Shown: positions 1-9,514 of the stretch, piece by piece
Layout of the letters: each line of letters starts with the position of its first letter
Position numbering within the stretch: the first letter of the stretch is position 1
Assembly (NCBI RefSeq): GCF_030546935.1
Contig: NZ_JAUOPH010000007.1
Coordinates: 1 to 64,000 of the forward strand
Length of the DNA: 64,000 nt
DNA from: Marinobacter sp. 2_MG-2023
GTDB lineage: Bacteria > Pseudomonadota > Gammaproteobacteria > Pseudomonadales > Oleiphilaceae
Reading direction: 5' to 3'
Position numbers and translations under genes: made by a program
The notes under the pieces: model-generated
Databases searched by the model: none
The model's input: the letters and a program-made list of their open reading frames with translations, nothing else
Told to the model about the DNA's origin: nothing

Positions 1-180
1 ACCGACGTAACCGGTTCTTGTGAATTGCCGGAAGGCGTAGAAATGGTTATGCCAGGTGATAACGTGAAGATGGAAGTAACGCTGATTGCTCCGATCGCCA
101 TGGAAGATGGTCTGCGCTTCGCGATTCGTGAAGGCGGCCGTACCGTTGGTGCCGGTGTGGTAGCGAAGATTATCGAGTAA
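1..180 (+). CDS. tuf: Elongation factor Tu, C-terminal fragment (cut by window start)
   Basis: The first 180 bases encode the last 59 residues of EF-Tu in frame 1, ending at TAA. The C-terminal beta-barrel motifs are plain: [20 protein letters not shown], then [18 protein letters not shown] and the terminal KIIE. EF-Tu is the GTPase that delivers aminoacyl-tRNA to the ribosome. The gene sits directly before the S10 operon, as is usual in gammaproteobacteria. The GTPase domain lies outside the window, and a hairpin terminator follows the stop codon. Confidence 0.97.
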   Translation, partial: TDVTGSCELPEGVEMVMPGDNVKMEVTLIAPIAMEDGLRFAIREGGRTVGAGVVAKIIE

Positions 181-199
181 TCTACTCGTTTGATCTGGA

Positions 200-230
200 A
201 AAAGGGGCTGATTTGATCAGCCCCTTTTTC
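200..230 (+). terminator. Rho-independent terminator after tuf
   Basis: AAAGGGGCTG and CAGCCCCTTT form a strong stem around a short ATTTGAT loop and run into a T tract. It separates tuf from the S10 operon, which has its own promoter downstream. Confidence 0.9.
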
Positions 231-277
231 TGTTTCAGTTGCAATGTATGATCCTGGTCAGTCTTCCAGTAAGGCTG

Positions 278-306
278 TTGACAGGGTTGTTTATTATGCA
301 TACAAT
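278..306 (+). promoter_or_regulatory. Near-consensus sigma-70 promoter of the S10 operon
   Basis: TTGACA at 278-283 is a perfect -35 box. A 17-base spacer leads to TACAAT at 301-306, a five-of-six match to the -10 consensus. Transcription would start near 313, giving a leader of about 55 bases before rpsJ. The upstream terminator at 200-230 supports this being the operon's main promoter. Confidence 0.8.
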
Positions 307-368
307 GCGGCTCCTTTTTTTGAAGGTCAGCGAACGGTTTCGCTACTACGAGTGGAGTTTGGTGCAAC

Positions 369-680
369 ATGCAAAGCCAAAAGATTCGGATCCGGTTGAA
401 GGCGTTTGATTATCGCCTGATCGACCAGTCCACACAGGAGATCGTCGATACCGCCAAGCGGACCGGCGCTCAAGTGCGTGGGCCTATTCCTTTGCCGACG
501 CGCAAAGAGAAGTTCACTATTCTGGTTTCTCCGCACGTCAACAAAGACGCGCGCGACCAGTATGAAATTCGTACCCACAAGCGTTTGCTTGACATTGTTG
601 AGCCGACGGAAAAGACAGTAGATGCTTTGATGAAGTTAGACCTGGCAGCAGGTGTAGACGTTCAGATTAGCCTCGGTTAA
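369..680 (+). CDS. rpsJ: 30S ribosomal protein S10
   Basis: The 103-residue product is the usual length for S10 and carries the family signature [21 protein letters not shown]10 sits in the 30S head and also acts as NusE in transcription antitermination. It is the first gene of the S10 operon. The ATG at 369 follows a GGAG motif at 354-357. The short leader between the promoter and this start shows no obvious long L4-type leader, unlike E. coli. Confidence 0.98.
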   Translation: MQSQKIRIRLKAFDYRLIDQSTQEIVDTAKRTGAQVRGPIPLPTRKEKFTILVSPHVNKDARDQYEIRTHKRLLDIVEPTEKTVDALMKLDLAAGVDVQISLG

Positions 681-755
681 TACCGCCAGGTATTGACCTG
701 TGTAACTGTCCTAAGGCCATAGAGGGTGAGAGCCCCGTACACTTAGAGGTGAAAC
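681..755 (+). promoter_or_regulatory. rpsJ-rplC spacer with 23S-rRNA-like element
   Basis: The 75-base gap between S10 and L3 contains, at 715-742, a string that reads like bacterial 23S rRNA domain I (E. coli near nucleotides 350-370, from memory): GGGTGAGAGCCCCGTACAC at 724-742. A GGG (724-726) can pair with CCC (733-735) across TGAGAG, as in the rRNA. A GTCCTAAGG string just before it also resembles another conserved 23S segment. Ribosomal proteins often repress their operons by binding mRNA that mimics rRNA, so this could be an autogenous operator. That role is inference. Confidence 0.5.
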
Positions 756-1394
756 ATGGCAATTGGTATTGTCGGTCGTAAGGCCGGTATGACCCGTATT
801 TTTACGGAAGACGGGCAAGCGCTGCCCGTAACAGTGATTGAAGTTGAGCCTAACCGCATCACTCAGCTCAAAACTCTTGAAAGCGATGGCTATCGCGCAG
901 TTCAGGTAACTGTGGGATCGCGTCGTTCCTCTCGCGTTAATAAGAGTGCAGCAGGTCATTTCGCTAAAGCCGGCGTTGAAGCTGGTCGTAGCGTATGGGA
1001 ATTTCGTCTTGCGGATGGTGAAGGTGAAGACCTTGCCGCCGGTGGCGAAATTACTGCGTCAGTCTTTGAAGACGGTCAGGTTGTTGATGCTACCGGAACA
1101 TCCAAGGGTAAAGGCTTTCAGGGCGGTGTAAAGCGCTGGAATTTCTCTATGCAGGATGCCACTCACGGTAACTCACTGTCTCACCGTGCGCCGGGTTCCA
1201 TTGGTCAGAACCAGACTCCGGGCAAGGTATTCAAAGGCAAAAAGATGGCAGGGCAGATGGGTAATGTTCAGGTGACTGTTCAGAACCTGAAAATTGTCCG
1301 TGTCGACGCTGAGCGCAACCTTCTGCTGGTTAGTGGTGCCGTACCCGGCGCAACTGGCGGCGATGTTGTCATCAAGCCTGCTGTTAAAGCCTGA
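756..1394 (+). CDS. rplC: 50S ribosomal protein L3
   Basis: This 212-residue protein starts [16 protein letters not shown] and carries the L3 signature around [20 protein letters not shown] and the [10 protein letters not shown] segment. L3 is an early assembly protein that reaches the peptidyl-transferase centre. The start is preceded by AGAGGTGAAAC, a good ribosome binding site. It follows rpsJ after the 75-base spacer that holds the rRNA-like element. Confidence 0.98.
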   Translation: MAIGIVGRKAGMTRIFTEDGQALPVTVIEVEPNRITQLKTLESDGYRAVQVTVGSRRSSRVNKSAAGHFAKAGVEAGRSVWEFRLADGEGEDLAAGGEITASVFEDGQVVDATGTSKGKGFQGGVKRWNFSMQDATHGNSLSHRAPGSIGQNQTPGKVFKGKKMAGQMGNVQVTVQNLKIVRVDAERNLLLVSGAVPGATGGDVVIKPAVKA

Positions 1395-1405
1395 GGAGCG
1401 GTTCG

Positions 1406-2011
1406 ATGGAATTGACTATTACAGGTAGCGGCAAGGGAATTACGGTTTCCGAGGCTGCTTTCGCGAAAGATTTTAACGAGTCCCTGGTTCACCAGGTGGT
1501 TACTGCTTATATGGCAGCTGGCCGTCAGGGTACCAAGGCTCAGAAAACCCGTTCAGAAGTCAGCGGCGGTGGTAAAAAGCCCTGGCGTCAGAAGGGCACG
1601 GGTCGCGCTCGTGCCGGTACTATCCGGAGCCCGATCTGGCGCGCCGGTGGTGTAACCTTTGCTGCCAAGCCGCGTAGCTTCGAGCAGAAGGTTAACCGCA
1701 AGATGTACCGTGCTGCGATGTGCTCCATTTTTTCCGAGCTGGTTCGTCAAGAGCGTCTGGTCCTGGTTGACGACTTCGCTGTCGATGCGCCCAAGACTAA
1801 GACCTTTACTGCCAAGTTGGCAGATATGGGTATCTCAAACGCATTGATCCTGACGGAAAGTGTTGAGCAAAACCTGCACCTGGCCTCTCGCAACGTTCCT
1901 CACGTCGATGTGCGTGATGTTGCTGGCCTGGATCCGGTTAGCTTGGTTGCCTTCGAGAAAGTCGTGGTGACTGTTCCCGCTCTGAAGAAGATCGAGGAGA
2001 TGCTGGGATGA
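1406..2011 (+). CDS. rplD: 50S ribosomal protein L4
   Basis: The 201-residue product has the basic L4 loop ([20 protein letters not shown]) that penetrates the subunit near the exit tunnel. In E. coli L4 is also the repressor of the S10 operon, acting on transcription and translation. That makes it one candidate ligand for the rRNA-like sequence before rplC. The stop overlaps the rplW start by 4 bases (ATGA), suggesting translational coupling. Confidence 0.98.
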   Translation: MELTITGSGKGITVSEAAFAKDFNESLVHQVVTAYMAAGRQGTKAQKTRSEVSGGGKKPWRQKGTGRARAGTIRSPIWRAGGVTFAAKPRSFEQKVNRKMYRAAMCSIFSELVRQERLVLVDDFAVDAPKTKTFTAKLADMGISNALILTESVEQNLHLASRNVPHVDVRDVAGLDPVSLVAFEKVVVTVPALKKIEEMLG

Positions 2012-2301
2012 ATCAGGAACGTATTTATAAGGTCCTTCTGGGGCCGCACGTATCGGAGAAGGCTTCTCTGGTTGCCGAGCACGGTCAAGTCGTTTTCCGG
2101 GTTGCCCCGGACGCTACCAAGCCGGAGATCAAGAAGGCTGTTGAGCAATTGTTCAACGTCACCGTAGAAGGTGTTCAGGTTCTGAATCGTAAGGGCAAGC
2201 TTAAGCGTACTGCCCGCGGGTTCGGCAAGCGTAATGACATTCGTAAGGCTTACGTAAAGCTGGCTGAAGGTCAGGACATCGATTTTCTGGATGTGGAATA
2301 A
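2008..2301 (+). CDS. rplW: 50S ribosomal protein L23
   Basis: This 97-residue protein begins [20 protein letters not shown] and has the L23 fold signature with [17 protein letters not shown] near residues 60-76. L23 lies at the tunnel exit, where it docks trigger factor and SRP. The start overlaps the end of rplD by 4 bases. Confidence 0.98.
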   Translation: MNQERIYKVLLGPHVSEKASLVAEHGQVVFRVAPDATKPEIKKAVEQLFNVTVEGVQVLNRKGKLKRTARGFGKRNDIRKAYVKLAEGQDIDFLDVE

Positions 2302-2318
2302 GGTAAAGGGGTCGTAAT

Positions 2319-3146
2319 ATGCCGATCGTCAAAACCAAACCAACATCTGCCGGACGCCGTCACGTTGTAAAGCTTTACAACCCGGATTTGCACAAAGGGC
2401 GCCCTTACGAACCGTTGGTTGAATCACAAAGTAAGTCGGGTGGTCGTAACAATGCTGGCCGCATTACCACTCGTCACGTTGGTGGTGGTCATAAGCAGCA
2501 CTACCGAATCATCGACTTCAAGCGGACAAAAGATGGTATTCCTGCGACAATAGAACGCATTGAATACGATCCTAACCGCTCTGCGCACATCGCGCTGATC
2601 AAGTATGCCGATGGCGAGCGTCGTTACATTATCGCTCCCAAAGGTATGCAGATTGGCGAGCCTGTGCGCTCAGGAATCGACGCGCCTATCAAGGTAGGAA
2701 GTACATTGCCGCTGCGGAATATCCCGGTTGGTTCTGTGATCCATTGCGTTGAACTCAAGCCTGGAAAAGGTGCACAGCTGGCTCGCTCTGCGGGTGCATC
2801 CGTACAGCTGGTTGCTCGGGAAGGCGCTTATGCGACTATCCGCCTCCGTTCAGGTGAAATGCGTAAGGTGCTTGTAGACTGCCGTGCCACGTTGGGAGAA
2901 GTTTCCAACAGTGAGCACAGTCTCAAGCGGCTTGGCAAAGCGGGTGCATCACGTTGGCGTGGCAAGCGTCCAACAGTACGTGGTGTTGCTATGAACCCAG
3001 TTGACCACCCGCATGGTGGTGGTGAAGGGCGTACCTCTGGCGGACGTCACCCGGTTACTCCGTGGGGTGTTCCGACCAAAGGGCATAAGACTCGTAAGAA
3101 CAAACGTACTGATAAAATGATAGTACGTCGTCGTTCAGCCAAGTAA
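2319..3146 (+). CDS. rplB: 50S ribosomal protein L2
   Basis: The 275-residue product has the standard L2 length. Its C-terminal segment [20 protein letters not shown] contains the conserved histidine implicated in peptidyl-transferase centre function. L2 binds 23S domain IV and bridges the subunits. It sits 17 bases after rplW in the standard S10 order. Confidence 0.98.
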   Translation: MPIVKTKPTSAGRRHVVKLYNPDLHKGRPYEPLVESQSKSGGRNNAGRITTRHVGGGHKQHYRIIDFKRTKDGIPATIERIEYDPNRSAHIALIKYADGERRYIIAPKGMQIGEPVRSGIDAPIKVGSTLPLRNIPVGSVIHCVELKPGKGAQLARSAGASVQLVAREGAYATIRLRSGEMRKVLVDCRATLGEVSNSEHSLKRLGKAGASRWRGKRPTVRGVAMNPVDHPHGGGEGRTSGGRHPVTPWGVPTKGHKTRKNKRTDKMIVRRRSAK

Positions 3147-3169
3147 ACGACTACATAGAGGTAATTGCT

Positions 3170-3445
3170 GTGCCACGTTCTTTAAAGAAAGGTCCTTTTA
3201 TAGACCTGCATCTGTTGAAGAAGGTCGAGGCAGCTCTGGAAGCAAACGATAAACGACCGATCAAAACCTGGTCCCGTCGTTCGACGATCTTTCCAGAGTT
3301 CGTAGGCCTGACCATCGCAGTCCACAACGGCAGGCAACACGTGCCGGTTTATGTGACCGAAGATATGGTCGGACATAAACTGGGTGAGTTCGCGGCGACG
3401 CGTACTTATCGTGGCCATGCGGCCGACAAGAAAGCTAAACGCTGA
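3170..3445 (+). CDS. rpsS: 30S ribosomal protein S19
   Basis: This 91-residue protein starts [17 protein letters not shown] after initiation at GTG (3170), preceded by an AGAGGT site. The segment [20 protein letters not shown] is the family signature. S19 forms part of the 30S head near the A site with S13. No ATG lies near the conserved N-terminus, so the GTG start is well supported. Confidence 0.97.
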   Translation: MPRSLKKGPFIDLHLLKKVEAALEANDKRPIKTWSRRSTIFPEFVGLTIAVHNGRQHVPVYVTEDMVGHKLGEFAATRTYRGHAADKKAKR

Positions 3446-3462
3446 TTGTGAGGGGAATAGAA

Positions 3463-3795
3463 ATGGAAGTAGCAGCCAAGTATAAGGGCGCTCGCCTCTC
3501 AGCTCAGAAAGCACGTCTTGTCGCCGACCAGGTCCGCGGCAAGGCTGTTGAGGACGCCCTGAACATTCTGACTTTCAGCCCTAAGAAGGCGGCGGTTATT
3601 ATCAAGAAAGCTCTTGAGTCTGCCATCGCCAACGCTGAGCATAACGAAGGTCTGGACGTTGACGAACTGCGGGTTTCCACCGTTATGGTGGATGAGGGCC
3701 CGACGCTCAAGCGTATCAAGGCTCGAGCCAAGGGGCGCGCTGATAGAATTATGAAGCGCACCTGCCATATCACCGTCAAGGTCGCCGACAAGTAG
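3463..3795 (+). CDS. rplV: 50S ribosomal protein L22
   Basis: The ATG at 3463 gives a 110-residue protein beginning [20 protein letters not shown], the family's usual length. A GTG 15 bases upstream is open, but AGGGGAA at 3452-3458 fits the later start. The tunnel-lining beta hairpin near residues 80-100 ([18 protein letters not shown]) is present; macrolide-resistance changes arise there in other species. Confidence 0.97.
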   Translation: MEVAAKYKGARLSAQKARLVADQVRGKAVEDALNILTFSPKKAAVIIKKALESAIANAEHNEGLDVDELRVSTVMVDEGPTLKRIKARAKGRADRIMKRTCHITVKVADK

Positions 3796-3806
3796 GAGAT
3801 GCTCAG

Positions 3807-4490
3807 ATGGGTCATAAAGTAAATCCAACCGGCATGCGACTGGGTGTTATAAAAGAACACAACTCAGTCTGGTATGCCGATAAAAAGGAATACGCCAAGA
3901 ACCTGTTGAACGATATTCAGGTCCGCGAATTCCTCGACAAGCGTCTGGTTAAGGCGTCTGTTAGCAAGATTGTGATCGAGCGCCCTGCTCAGAACGCCCG
4001 TATCACGATTCATACTGCCCGTCCCGGTATCGTTATCGGTAAGAAGGGTGAAGATGTTGATCGTCTGCGTCGTGAAGTCGGCGAGATGATGGGTGTGCCT
4101 GTGCACATCAACATCGAAGAAGTCCGCAAGCCGGATCTGGATGCTCGCCTGGTAGCGCAAAACGTTGCCGGTCAGCTGGAGCGTCGTGTGATGTTCCGTC
4201 GCGCTATGAAGCGTGCGGTTCAGAATGCCATGCGCCAGGGAGCCAAAGGTATCAAGATTCAGGTTGGTGGTCGTCTCGGGGGTGCTGAGATTGCGCGTTC
4301 CGAGTGGTATCGCGAAGGTCGTGTTCCTCTGCACACACTGCGTGCAGATATTGATTACGCAACCTACGAAGCGCATACCACTTACGGCGTAATCGGCGTC
4401 AAGGTATGGATCTTCAAAGGTGAGATTCTTGGTGGTATGGAACAAGTCCGTGCTGACAAGAAAGCCTCTGGGAAGAAAGGTTCTAAGTAA
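3807..4490 (+). CDS. rpsC: 30S ribosomal protein S3
   Basis: This 227-residue protein starts [14 protein letters not shown]. It carries a KH RNA-binding domain with the GxxG loop ([17 protein letters not shown], about residues 70-90) and the C-terminal [14 protein letters not shown] signature. S3 helps form the mRNA entry tunnel and its helicase activity. The gene lies 11 bases downstream of rplV. Confidence 0.98.
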   Translation: MGHKVNPTGMRLGVIKEHNSVWYADKKEYAKNLLNDIQVREFLDKRLVKASVSKIVIERPAQNARITIHTARPGIVIGKKGEDVDRLRREVGEMMGVPVHINIEEVRKPDLDARLVAQNVAGQLERRVMFRRAMKRAVQNAMRQGAKGIKIQVGGRLGGAEIARSEWYREGRVPLHTLRADIDYATYEAHTTYGVIGVKVWIFKGEILGGMEQVRADKKASGKKGSK

Positions 4491-4502
4491 AGGGGCAATC
4501 TT

Positions 4503-4916
4503 ATGCTGCAACCAAAACGCACCAAATTTCGCAAGGTAATGAAAGGCCGTAACACCGGTCTTGCTCACCGCGCCAACAAGGTGAGCTTCGGTGAATACGG
4601 ATTGAAAGCGACAAGTCGTGGGCGTATAAATGCGCGCCAGATTGAAGCGGCGCGTCGTACCATGACTCGTAAGATCAAGCGTGGTGGTAAGATCTGGATC
4701 CGGGTTTTCCCGGATAAGCCGATCACCGGTAAGCCGCTTGAAGTACGTATGGGTAAAGGTAAGGGTTCTGTTGAGTATTGGGTGGCGGAAATTCAGCCAG
4801 GCCGTATGCTCTATGAGATGGAAGGCGTTGCAGAAGATATCGCACGCGAAGCCTTCACACTCGCAGCGGCAAAGCTGCCGGTACAGACCACCTTCGTAAC
4901 TAGGACGGTGATGTGA
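4503..4916 (+). CDS. rplP: 50S ribosomal protein L16
   Basis: The product is 137 residues with the N-terminal [17 protein letters not shown] and the loop [20 protein letters not shown]16 binds near the A-site tRNA elbow, and its loop arginine is a known hydroxylation site in E. coli. Its TGA stop overlaps the rpmC ATG by one base. Confidence 0.98.
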   Translation: MLQPKRTKFRKVMKGRNTGLAHRANKVSFGEYGLKATSRGRINARQIEAARRTMTRKIKRGGKIWIRVFPDKPITGKPLEVRMGKGKGSVEYWVAEIQPGRMLYEMEGVAEDIAREAFTLAAAKLPVQTTFVTRTVM

Positions 4917-5107
4917 TGAAAGCAACAGAGCTGCGTGAAAAATCAGCCGCGGAGCTGAATAAGGAGCTGATCGACCTCCTGAAGGAGCAGTTCAACCTGC
5001 GCATGCGCAAGGCAACCGGTCAGCTCAATCAGTCTCACCTTCTCGCCGGGGTGAAGCGTGATATTGCTCGCGTGAAAACAGTATTGAACGAAAAGGCAGG
5101 ACAGTGA
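4916..5107 (+). CDS. rpmC: 50S ribosomal protein L29
   Basis: The ATG at 4916 shares its A with the rplP stop and gives 63 residues, the standard length. A GTG one codon earlier (4913) is less likely. The helical hairpin protein reads [19 protein letters not shown] and contains the [19 protein letters not shown] signature. L29 sits by L23 at the tunnel exit. Confidence 0.96.
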   Translation: MKATELREKSAAELNKELIDLLKEQFNLRMRKATGQLNQSHLLAGVKRDIARVKTVLNEKAGQ

Positions 5108-5108
5108 C

Positions 5109-5375
5109 ATGACCGAAGCTACCCAAACTGCCAGAACTCTTAGCGGTAAGGTCGTGAGCAACAAGATGGAGAAATCCATCGTGGTATTGGTTGAACGTCA
5201 GGTAAAGCATCCTCTGTACGGTAAGTACATGAAGCGTTCAACCAAGATCCACGCTCACGATGAGAGCAACCAGTGCAACATCGGTGACAAAGTTACCATC
5301 CAGGAAACCCGTCCGGTCTCGAAGACCAAGAGCTGGGCCCTGGTTGAAGTCATCGAACATGCATCCAAGGTGTAA
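5109..5375 (+). CDS. rpsQ: 30S ribosomal protein S17
   Basis: This 88-residue OB-fold protein contains [20 protein letters not shown] and [19 protein letters not shown], typical of S17, a primary 16S rRNA binder. It begins one base after the rpmC stop, which suggests coupling, and ends the S10 operon in the usual order. Confidence 0.97.
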   Translation: MTEATQTARTLSGKVVSNKMEKSIVVLVERQVKHPLYGKYMKRSTKIHAHDESNQCNIGDKVTIQETRPVSKTKSWALVEVIEHASKV

Positions 5376-5393
5376 ATCGCCCGGAGAACAACC

Positions 5394-5762
5394 ATGATTC
5401 AGACTCAGACAATGCTTGAAGTCGCGGATAACAGCGGTGCGCGTCAGGTGATGTGCATTAAGGTCCTGGGCGGTTCACACCGGCGTTATGCCAGCGTTGG
5501 GGATATCATCAAGGTAACCGTTAAGGAAGCCATCCCCCGCGGAAAGGTGAAAAAGGGCCAGGTCCTGAAGGCTGTAGTAGTACGCACCCGCAAGGGTGTT
5601 CGCCGTCCCGATGGGTCGCTGATCCGTTTTGACGGCAATGCGGCGGTACTTCTGAACACTCAGGACGCTCCCATTGGTACCCGTATCTTCGGACCGGTTA
5701 CCCGTGAACTGCGAAATGAGAAGTTCATGAAAATTATCTCACTGGCACCCGAAGTACTTTAA
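5394..5762 (+). CDS. rplN: 50S ribosomal protein L14
   Basis: The 122-residue product starts [18 protein letters not shown] and carries the highly conserved [20 protein letters not shown] segment. L14 forms an intersubunit bridge and binds the silencing factor RsfS. It is the first gene of the spc set. Only 18 bases separate it from rpsQ, so the S10 and spc sets may be cotranscribed here. Confidence 0.98.
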   Translation: MIQTQTMLEVADNSGARQVMCIKVLGGSHRRYASVGDIIKVTVKEAIPRGKVKKGQVLKAVVVRTRKGVRRPDGSLIRFDGNAAVLLNTQDAPIGTRIFGPVTRELRNEKFMKIISLAPEVL

Positions 5763-5779
5763 AGGACCAGAGGCCGGTT

Positions 5780-6100
5780 ATGAAAAAGATCAAACGAGAT
5801 GACGAAGTAATCGTCACCACGGGGAAAGACAAAGGTAAACGTGGTAAAGTCCTGAAAGTGCAGGACGATGGTAAAGTGATTGTTTCTGGCATCAATATGA
5901 TGAAGAAGCACACTAAACCAAACCCGATGCTGGGCACCCCAGGTGGCATCGTCGAAAAAGAAGCACCTATCCAGGCTTCCAACGTGGCTATTTTTAATCC
6001 GCAGACCGGCAAAGCCGATCGTGTTGGCTTCCAGATCAAGGAAGACGGGGCGAAAACGCGGATCTTCAAAGCTACGAAAGAAGCTGTCGATAACCAGTAA
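5780..6100 (+). CDS. rplX: 50S ribosomal protein L24
   Basis: The 106-residue protein opens [20 protein letters not shown], the KOW motif of L24, followed by [18 protein letters not shown]24 initiates assembly by binding 23S rRNA domain I. The start is preceded by AGAGGCCGGTT. Confidence 0.97.
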   Translation: MKKIKRDDEVIVTTGKDKGKRGKVLKVQDDGKVIVSGINMMKKHTKPNPMLGTPGGIVEKEAPIQASNVAIFNPQTGKADRVGFQIKEDGAKTRIFKATKEAVDNQ

Positions 6101-6115
6101 GCGGTGGTGGTTACG

Positions 6116-6655
6116 ATGCTTAACATGAAAGAGCAGTACAGCAAGGAAGTGGTACCCGCCCTGCAGAAAGAGTTCGGTTTCAAGAACATTATGCAGGTGC
6201 CGCGTATCGAAAAGATTACCCTGAACATGGGTGTTGGCGAGGCGGTCGGTGACAAAAAACTGATTGAGAATGCTGTGGCGGATCTTGAGCGCCTGGCAGG
6301 TCAAAAGGTTGTTGTTACTACGGCACGTAAATCCGTTGCGGGCTTTAAAATCCGCGAAGGCTGGCCAATTGGTTGTAAAGTTACCCTGCGCGGTGAGCGT
6401 ATGTGGGATTTCTTTGATCGCCTGGTTCACATTGCGGTTCCCCGCATCCGTGACTTCCGTGGTCTGAATCCCAAGTCTTTTGACGGACGCGGTAACTACA
6501 GCATGGGTGTGCGTGAGCAGATTATCTTCCCGGAAATCGAGTACGACAAAGTCGACAAGATCCGTGGTCTGGATATCACCATTACCACCAGTGCCCGTAC
6601 CGACGATGAAGGTCGTGAGCTTTTGAAAGCTTTCGGTTTTCCGTTCAAGAAATAA
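6116..6655 (+). CDS. rplE: 50S ribosomal protein L5
   Basis: L5 binds 5S rRNA in the central protuberance. The signature [20 protein letters not shown] and the terminal [13 protein letters not shown] are present. The ATG at 6116 gives 179 residues, the family's normal length; an in-frame GTG at 6104 would add four. The gene begins 15 bases after rplX. In E. coli this junction is the S8 repressor site, but no clear S8-type structure was recognised here by eye. Confidence 0.96.
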   Translation: MLNMKEQYSKEVVPALQKEFGFKNIMQVPRIEKITLNMGVGEAVGDKKLIENAVADLERLAGQKVVVTTARKSVAGFKIREGWPIGCKVTLRGERMWDFFDRLVHIAVPRIRDFRGLNPKSFDGRGNYSMGVREQIIFPEIEYDKVDKIRGLDITITTSARTDDEGRELLKAFGFPFKK

Positions 6656-6668
6656 AGGAACGAGTGTA

Positions 6669-6974
6669 ATGGCTAAGGTTTCCATGAAAAACCGTGAGCT
6701 CAAGCGCGAGCAAACCGTTGCAAAATTTGCAGCGAAGCGCGCCGAGCTCAAGGCGATTATCAAAAACCCGAATACCAGCGATGATGACCGCTGGGATGCA
6801 CAGATGAAGCTCCAGCAGCTTCCTCGCGATGCATCTCCTTCGCGTCTTCGTAATCGTTGCCAGGTGACTGGTCGTCCCCATGGCGTTCTACGCAAGTTCG
6901 AACTTTCACGGATTAAGCTCCGTGAGTACGGCATGCGTGGTGACGTCCCGGGTCTGACCAAGGCAAGCTGGTAA
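6669..6974 (+). CDS. rpsN: 30S ribosomal protein S14
   Basis: This 101-residue protein is the long, zinc-independent form of S14. It has no CxxC pairs and carries [20 protein letters not shown] and [18 protein letters not shown]14 is a late-binding protein of the 30S head. AAGGAACG precedes the start. Confidence 0.98.
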   Translation: MAKVSMKNRELKREQTVAKFAAKRAELKAIIKNPNTSDDDRWDAQMKLQQLPRDASPSRLRNRCQVTGRPHGVLRKFELSRIKLREYGMRGDVPGLTKASW

Positions 6975-6983
6975 GATAGGTAT

Positions 6984-7034
6984 CCTGGCTTCGGTCAGGT
7001 GCCTGTTGGTAAGCGGTGCGGCAAGCCGCTGCAC
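6984..7034 (+). other. Two hairpins in the rpsN-rpsH spacer
   Basis: The 88-base gap between S14 and S8 holds CCTG/CAGG at 6984-6987 and 6996-6999 around a GCTTCGGT loop. A second structure, GCGG-CAAG-CCGC, lies at 7018-7029 inside a longer AGCGG/CCGCT pairing. There is no T tract, so these are not obvious terminators. They could be processing sites or an S8 control element. Confidence 0.4.
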
Positions 7035-7062
7035 AACTAAAAAGATCAGGAGCCTCATACCA

Positions 7063-7455
7063 ATGAGTATGCAAGATACGCTTGCGGATATGTTTACTCG
7101 TATTCGTAATGCACAGATGGCATCGAAAGCAGACGTTACGATGCCCTCTTCAAAGATGAAGATCTCCGTAGCCCAGGTCCTGAAGGACGAGGGTTATGTT
7201 GACGATTTCTCCGTTACAGCCGATGCAAAGCCCGAGCTGACGATCACTCTGAAGTATTTCGGTGGTAAGCCGGTTATTGAGTCGATCAAGCGGGTTAGCC
7301 GCCCGAGCCTGCGCCAGTACAAGGGCACAGGGGAGCTGCCGAAAGTATCCGGTGGTCTGGGAGTCGCGATTGTTTCTACGTCCAAGGGCGTAATGACAGA
7401 TCGTGCTGCACGTGCTGCCGGCGTAGGTGGCGAAGTCATCTGCACCGTATTCTAG
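7063..7455 (+). CDS. rpsH: 30S ribosomal protein S8
   Basis: The start [18 protein letters not shown] at 7063 matches S8 and gives 130 residues. An upstream in-frame GTG at 7006 would add 19 residues of non-family sequence and is rejected. CAGGAG at 7047-7052 is the ribosome binding site. The terminal GGEVICTVF is typical. S8 binds the 16S central domain and represses the spc operon in E. coli. Confidence 0.97.
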   Translation: MSMQDTLADMFTRIRNAQMASKADVTMPSSKMKISVAQVLKDEGYVDDFSVTADAKPELTITLKYFGGKPVIESIKRVSRPSLRQYKGTGELPKVSGGLGVAIVSTSKGVMTDRAARAAGVGGEVICTVF

Positions 7456-7464
7456 GAGAATCAC

Positions 7465-7998
7465 ATGTCCAGGGTTGCCAATAATCCTGTCGTGCTGCCT
7501 TCCGGTGTTGAGGTTAAGCTAAACGGACAGGAAATTAGTGTAAAGGGCTCCAAAGGAGCACTTGAGTTTTCAATTCACCAGGCGGTTGAGGTAAAGCAGG
7601 AAGAAAATCTTCTGCGTTTTGCAGCCCGCGATGGTGCCCAAAAGTCCCGCGCTCTTGCTGGTACAACTCGTGCGCTGGTCAACAATATGGTGACCGGTGT
7701 ATCCACAGGCTTTGAGCGTAAGCTCCAGCTGATCGGTGTAGGTTATCGGGCCCAGGCGCAAGGTAAGAAGCTTAATTTGACGCTGGGTTTTTCTCACCCG
7801 GTAGAGTATGAGCTGCCCGAGGGGATTACCGTTGAAACTCCGTCCAATACGGAAGTAGTCATTCGCGGTATCGACAAGCAACAGGTTGGCCACGTCGCTG
7901 CGGAAATCCGCGCGTTCCGTCCGCCCGAGCCCTATAAAGGCAAAGGTGTTCGGTATGCGGATGAGCAGGTAAGACGTAAAGAAGCCAAGAAGAAATAA
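7465..7998 (+). CDS. rplF: 50S ribosomal protein L6
   Basis: This 177-residue two-domain protein begins [20 protein letters not shown] and carries the C-terminal signature [21 protein letters not shown]6 sits near the sarcin-ricin loop at the factor-binding site. It lies 9 bases after rpsH with AGGAG upstream. Confidence 0.98.
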   Translation: MSRVANNPVVLPSGVEVKLNGQEISVKGSKGALEFSIHQAVEVKQEENLLRFAARDGAQKSRALAGTTRALVNNMVTGVSTGFERKLQLIGVGYRAQAQGKKLNLTLGFSHPVEYELPEGITVETPSNTEVVIRGIDKQQVGHVAAEIRAFRPPEPYKGKGVRYADEQVRRKEAKKK

Positions 7999-8007
7999 GG
8001 CGGGACT

Positions 8008-8355
8008 ATGAGCGCGAATAACGAAAGATTGCGTCGCGCACGCAAAGTGCGCATGAAGATCCGTGAACTGGGTACGACACGTTTGTGCGTTCATCGCACC
8101 CCGCGTCACATGTATGCTCAGGTTACGTCCGCAGATGGCAGCAAAGTTATTGCCACTGCCTCCACGTTGGATAAGGAACTGCGCCAGGGTGCAACCGGTA
8201 ACGTGGACGCCGCCAAAAAGGTTGGTCAGCTGATTGCTGAGCGTGCCAAGGCGGCAGGTGTTGAGCAGGTCGCTTTTGACCGCTCCGGTTACCGTTATCA
8301 TGGACGCGTTCAGGCCTTGGCCGACGCTGCCCGTGAAGCTGGCTTGCAATTCTAA
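8008..8355 (+). CDS. rplR: 50S ribosomal protein L18
   Basis: The 115-residue product contains [15 protein letters not shown] and [24 protein letters not shown], both diagnostic of L18. L18 binds 5S rRNA with L5 and L25. It is spaced 9 bases from rplF. Confidence 0.98.
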   Translation: MSANNERLRRARKVRMKIRELGTTRLCVHRTPRHMYAQVTSADGSKVIATASTLDKELRQGATGNVDAAKKVGQLIAERAKAAGVEQVAFDRSGYRYHGRVQALADAAREAGLQF

Positions 8356-8367
8356 GAGGTGGAGAAG

Positions 8368-8868
8368 ATGAGCGTTAATGATCAGAAGGCGCCTGAGCTC
8401 CAGGAAAAGCTGGTTCAGGTGAATCGTGTCGCCAAGGTAGTCAAGGGTGGTCGCGTTTTCGCGTTCACCGCACTGAGTGTCGTTGGTGATGGAAAAGGAC
8501 GCGTTGGCTTCGGTCGTGGCAAGGCACGTGAAGTGCCGGTCGCCATCCAGAAGGCAATGGAAGCTGCACGCAAGAACATGGTAGATGTGCCGCTTGACGG
8601 TACTACCCTGCAATACGCAGTTCGGGCCCAACATGGTGGTTCGAAGGTGTACATGCAGCCAGCTTCAGAAGGTACAGGTATCATCGCCGGTGGCGCGATG
8701 CGTGCAGTACTGGAAGTCGCAGGTGTTCAGAACGTACTGTCCAAGTGTTACGGGTCTACCAACCCGGTGAACGTGGTACGTTCCACCATCAAGGGTCTCC
8801 AGGCCACTCAGGCGCCTGAAGATATTGCAGCCAAGCGCGGTAAATCCGTCGAAGAGATTCTGGGTTGA
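8368..8868 (+). CDS. rpsE: 30S ribosomal protein S5
   Basis: The ATG at 8368 gives 166 residues, close to the usual 167, with GGAGAAG just upstream. A GTG at 8359 overlapping that site is less likely. The double-stranded-RNA-binding-like domain holds [20 protein letters not shown] and the fidelity loop [18 protein letters not shown]. The C-terminal [15 protein letters not shown] is typical. Confidence 0.97.
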   Translation: MSVNDQKAPELQEKLVQVNRVAKVVKGGRVFAFTALSVVGDGKGRVGFGRGKAREVPVAIQKAMEAARKNMVDVPLDGTTLQYAVRAQHGGSKVYMQPASEGTGIIAGGAMRAVLEVAGVQNVLSKCYGSTNPVNVVRSTIKGLQATQAPEDIAAKRGKSVEEILG

Positions 8869-8872
8869 AGTC

Positions 8873-9061
8873 ATGGCGAACGCAAAAACGATCAAAGTAA
8901 CTCTGACCCGCAGCCCAATCGGCTGTCAGCCTAAGCACAAATTGTGTGTGAAAGGCTTGGGTCTTCGTAAAATCGGTCACACCGTTGAGGTGGAAGATAC
9001 ACCTTCTATTCGCGGTATGATCAACCGGGTAGATTACCTGGTTCGGGTTGAGGAGAACTAA
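8873..9061 (+). CDS. rpmD: 50S ribosomal protein L30
   Basis: The start [18 protein letters not shown] at 8873 gives a 62-residue protein, normal for L30. Longer in-frame starts lie inside rpsE and lack family sequence. The segment [22 protein letters not shown] is the L30 signature; it is spliced here only for identification. The gene is 4 bases after rpsE. Confidence 0.96.
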   Translation: MANAKTIKVTLTRSPIGCQPKHKLCVKGLGLRKIGHTVEVEDTPSIRGMINRVDYLVRVEEN

Positions 9062-9062
9062 G

Positions 9063-9497
9063 ATGCGTCTGAACGAACTTAGTCCGGAACCCGGTTCACG
9101 TCCGGCCGCAAGGCGCGTAGGTCGTGGTATCGGAAGTGGTCTCGGAAAAACCGGTGGTCGCGGTCATAAAGGTCTCAAAGCCCGTTCCGGGGGCAGTGTA
9201 GCTCCTGGTTTTGAGGGTGGTCAGCAGCCTTTGGCCCGTCGTCTGCCGAAGTTTGGCTTCACATCGCGTCAACAGCGTTATGTTGCCGAGGTTCGCTTGA
9301 ACGAACTGGCGAAAGTTGAAGGCGATATTGTGGATCTTGCTGCCCTTAAAAAGGCGGACATCATCCGCGACGAAATTCGCGAAGCCAAGGTTATTCTGTC
9401 CGGAGAACTTGACCGTGCAGTGACCGTTAAGGGACTTCGGGTAACCAAAGGCGCGCGCGAGGCAATTTCTGCCGCGGGTGGTAAAGTCGAAGACTAA
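9063..9497 (+). CDS. rplO: 50S ribosomal protein L15
   Basis: Starting at [20 protein letters not shown] (9063), the product is 144 residues, the same length as in E. coli. The glycine- and lysine-rich N-terminal arm ([18 protein letters not shown]) threads into 23S rRNA. The start is one base after the rpmD stop, suggesting coupling, with GAGGAG inside the end of rpmD. Confidence 0.97.
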   Translation: MRLNELSPEPGSRPAARRVGRGIGSGLGKTGGRGHKGLKARSGGSVAPGFEGGQQPLARRLPKFGFTSRQQRYVAEVRLNELAKVEGDIVDLAALKKADIIRDEIREAKVILSGELDRAVTVKGLRVTKGAREAISAAGGKVED

Positions 9498-9514
9498 GGC
9501 GAGTCGAGGACTAA

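Noticed and set aside
3864..4925. A 353-residue open frame on the minus strand across rpsC and rplP
   Set aside because: It overlaps two certain ribosomal protein genes, shows no family motifs, and such mirrored frames are usual in codon-biased genes.
5759..6961. A 400-residue minus-strand open frame across rplX, rplE and rpsN
   Set aside because: It is antisense to three certain genes and has no recognisable domain.
7570..8634. A 354-residue minus-strand open frame across rplF, rplR and rpsE
   Set aside because: It is antisense to conserved genes, without motifs or ribosome binding site.
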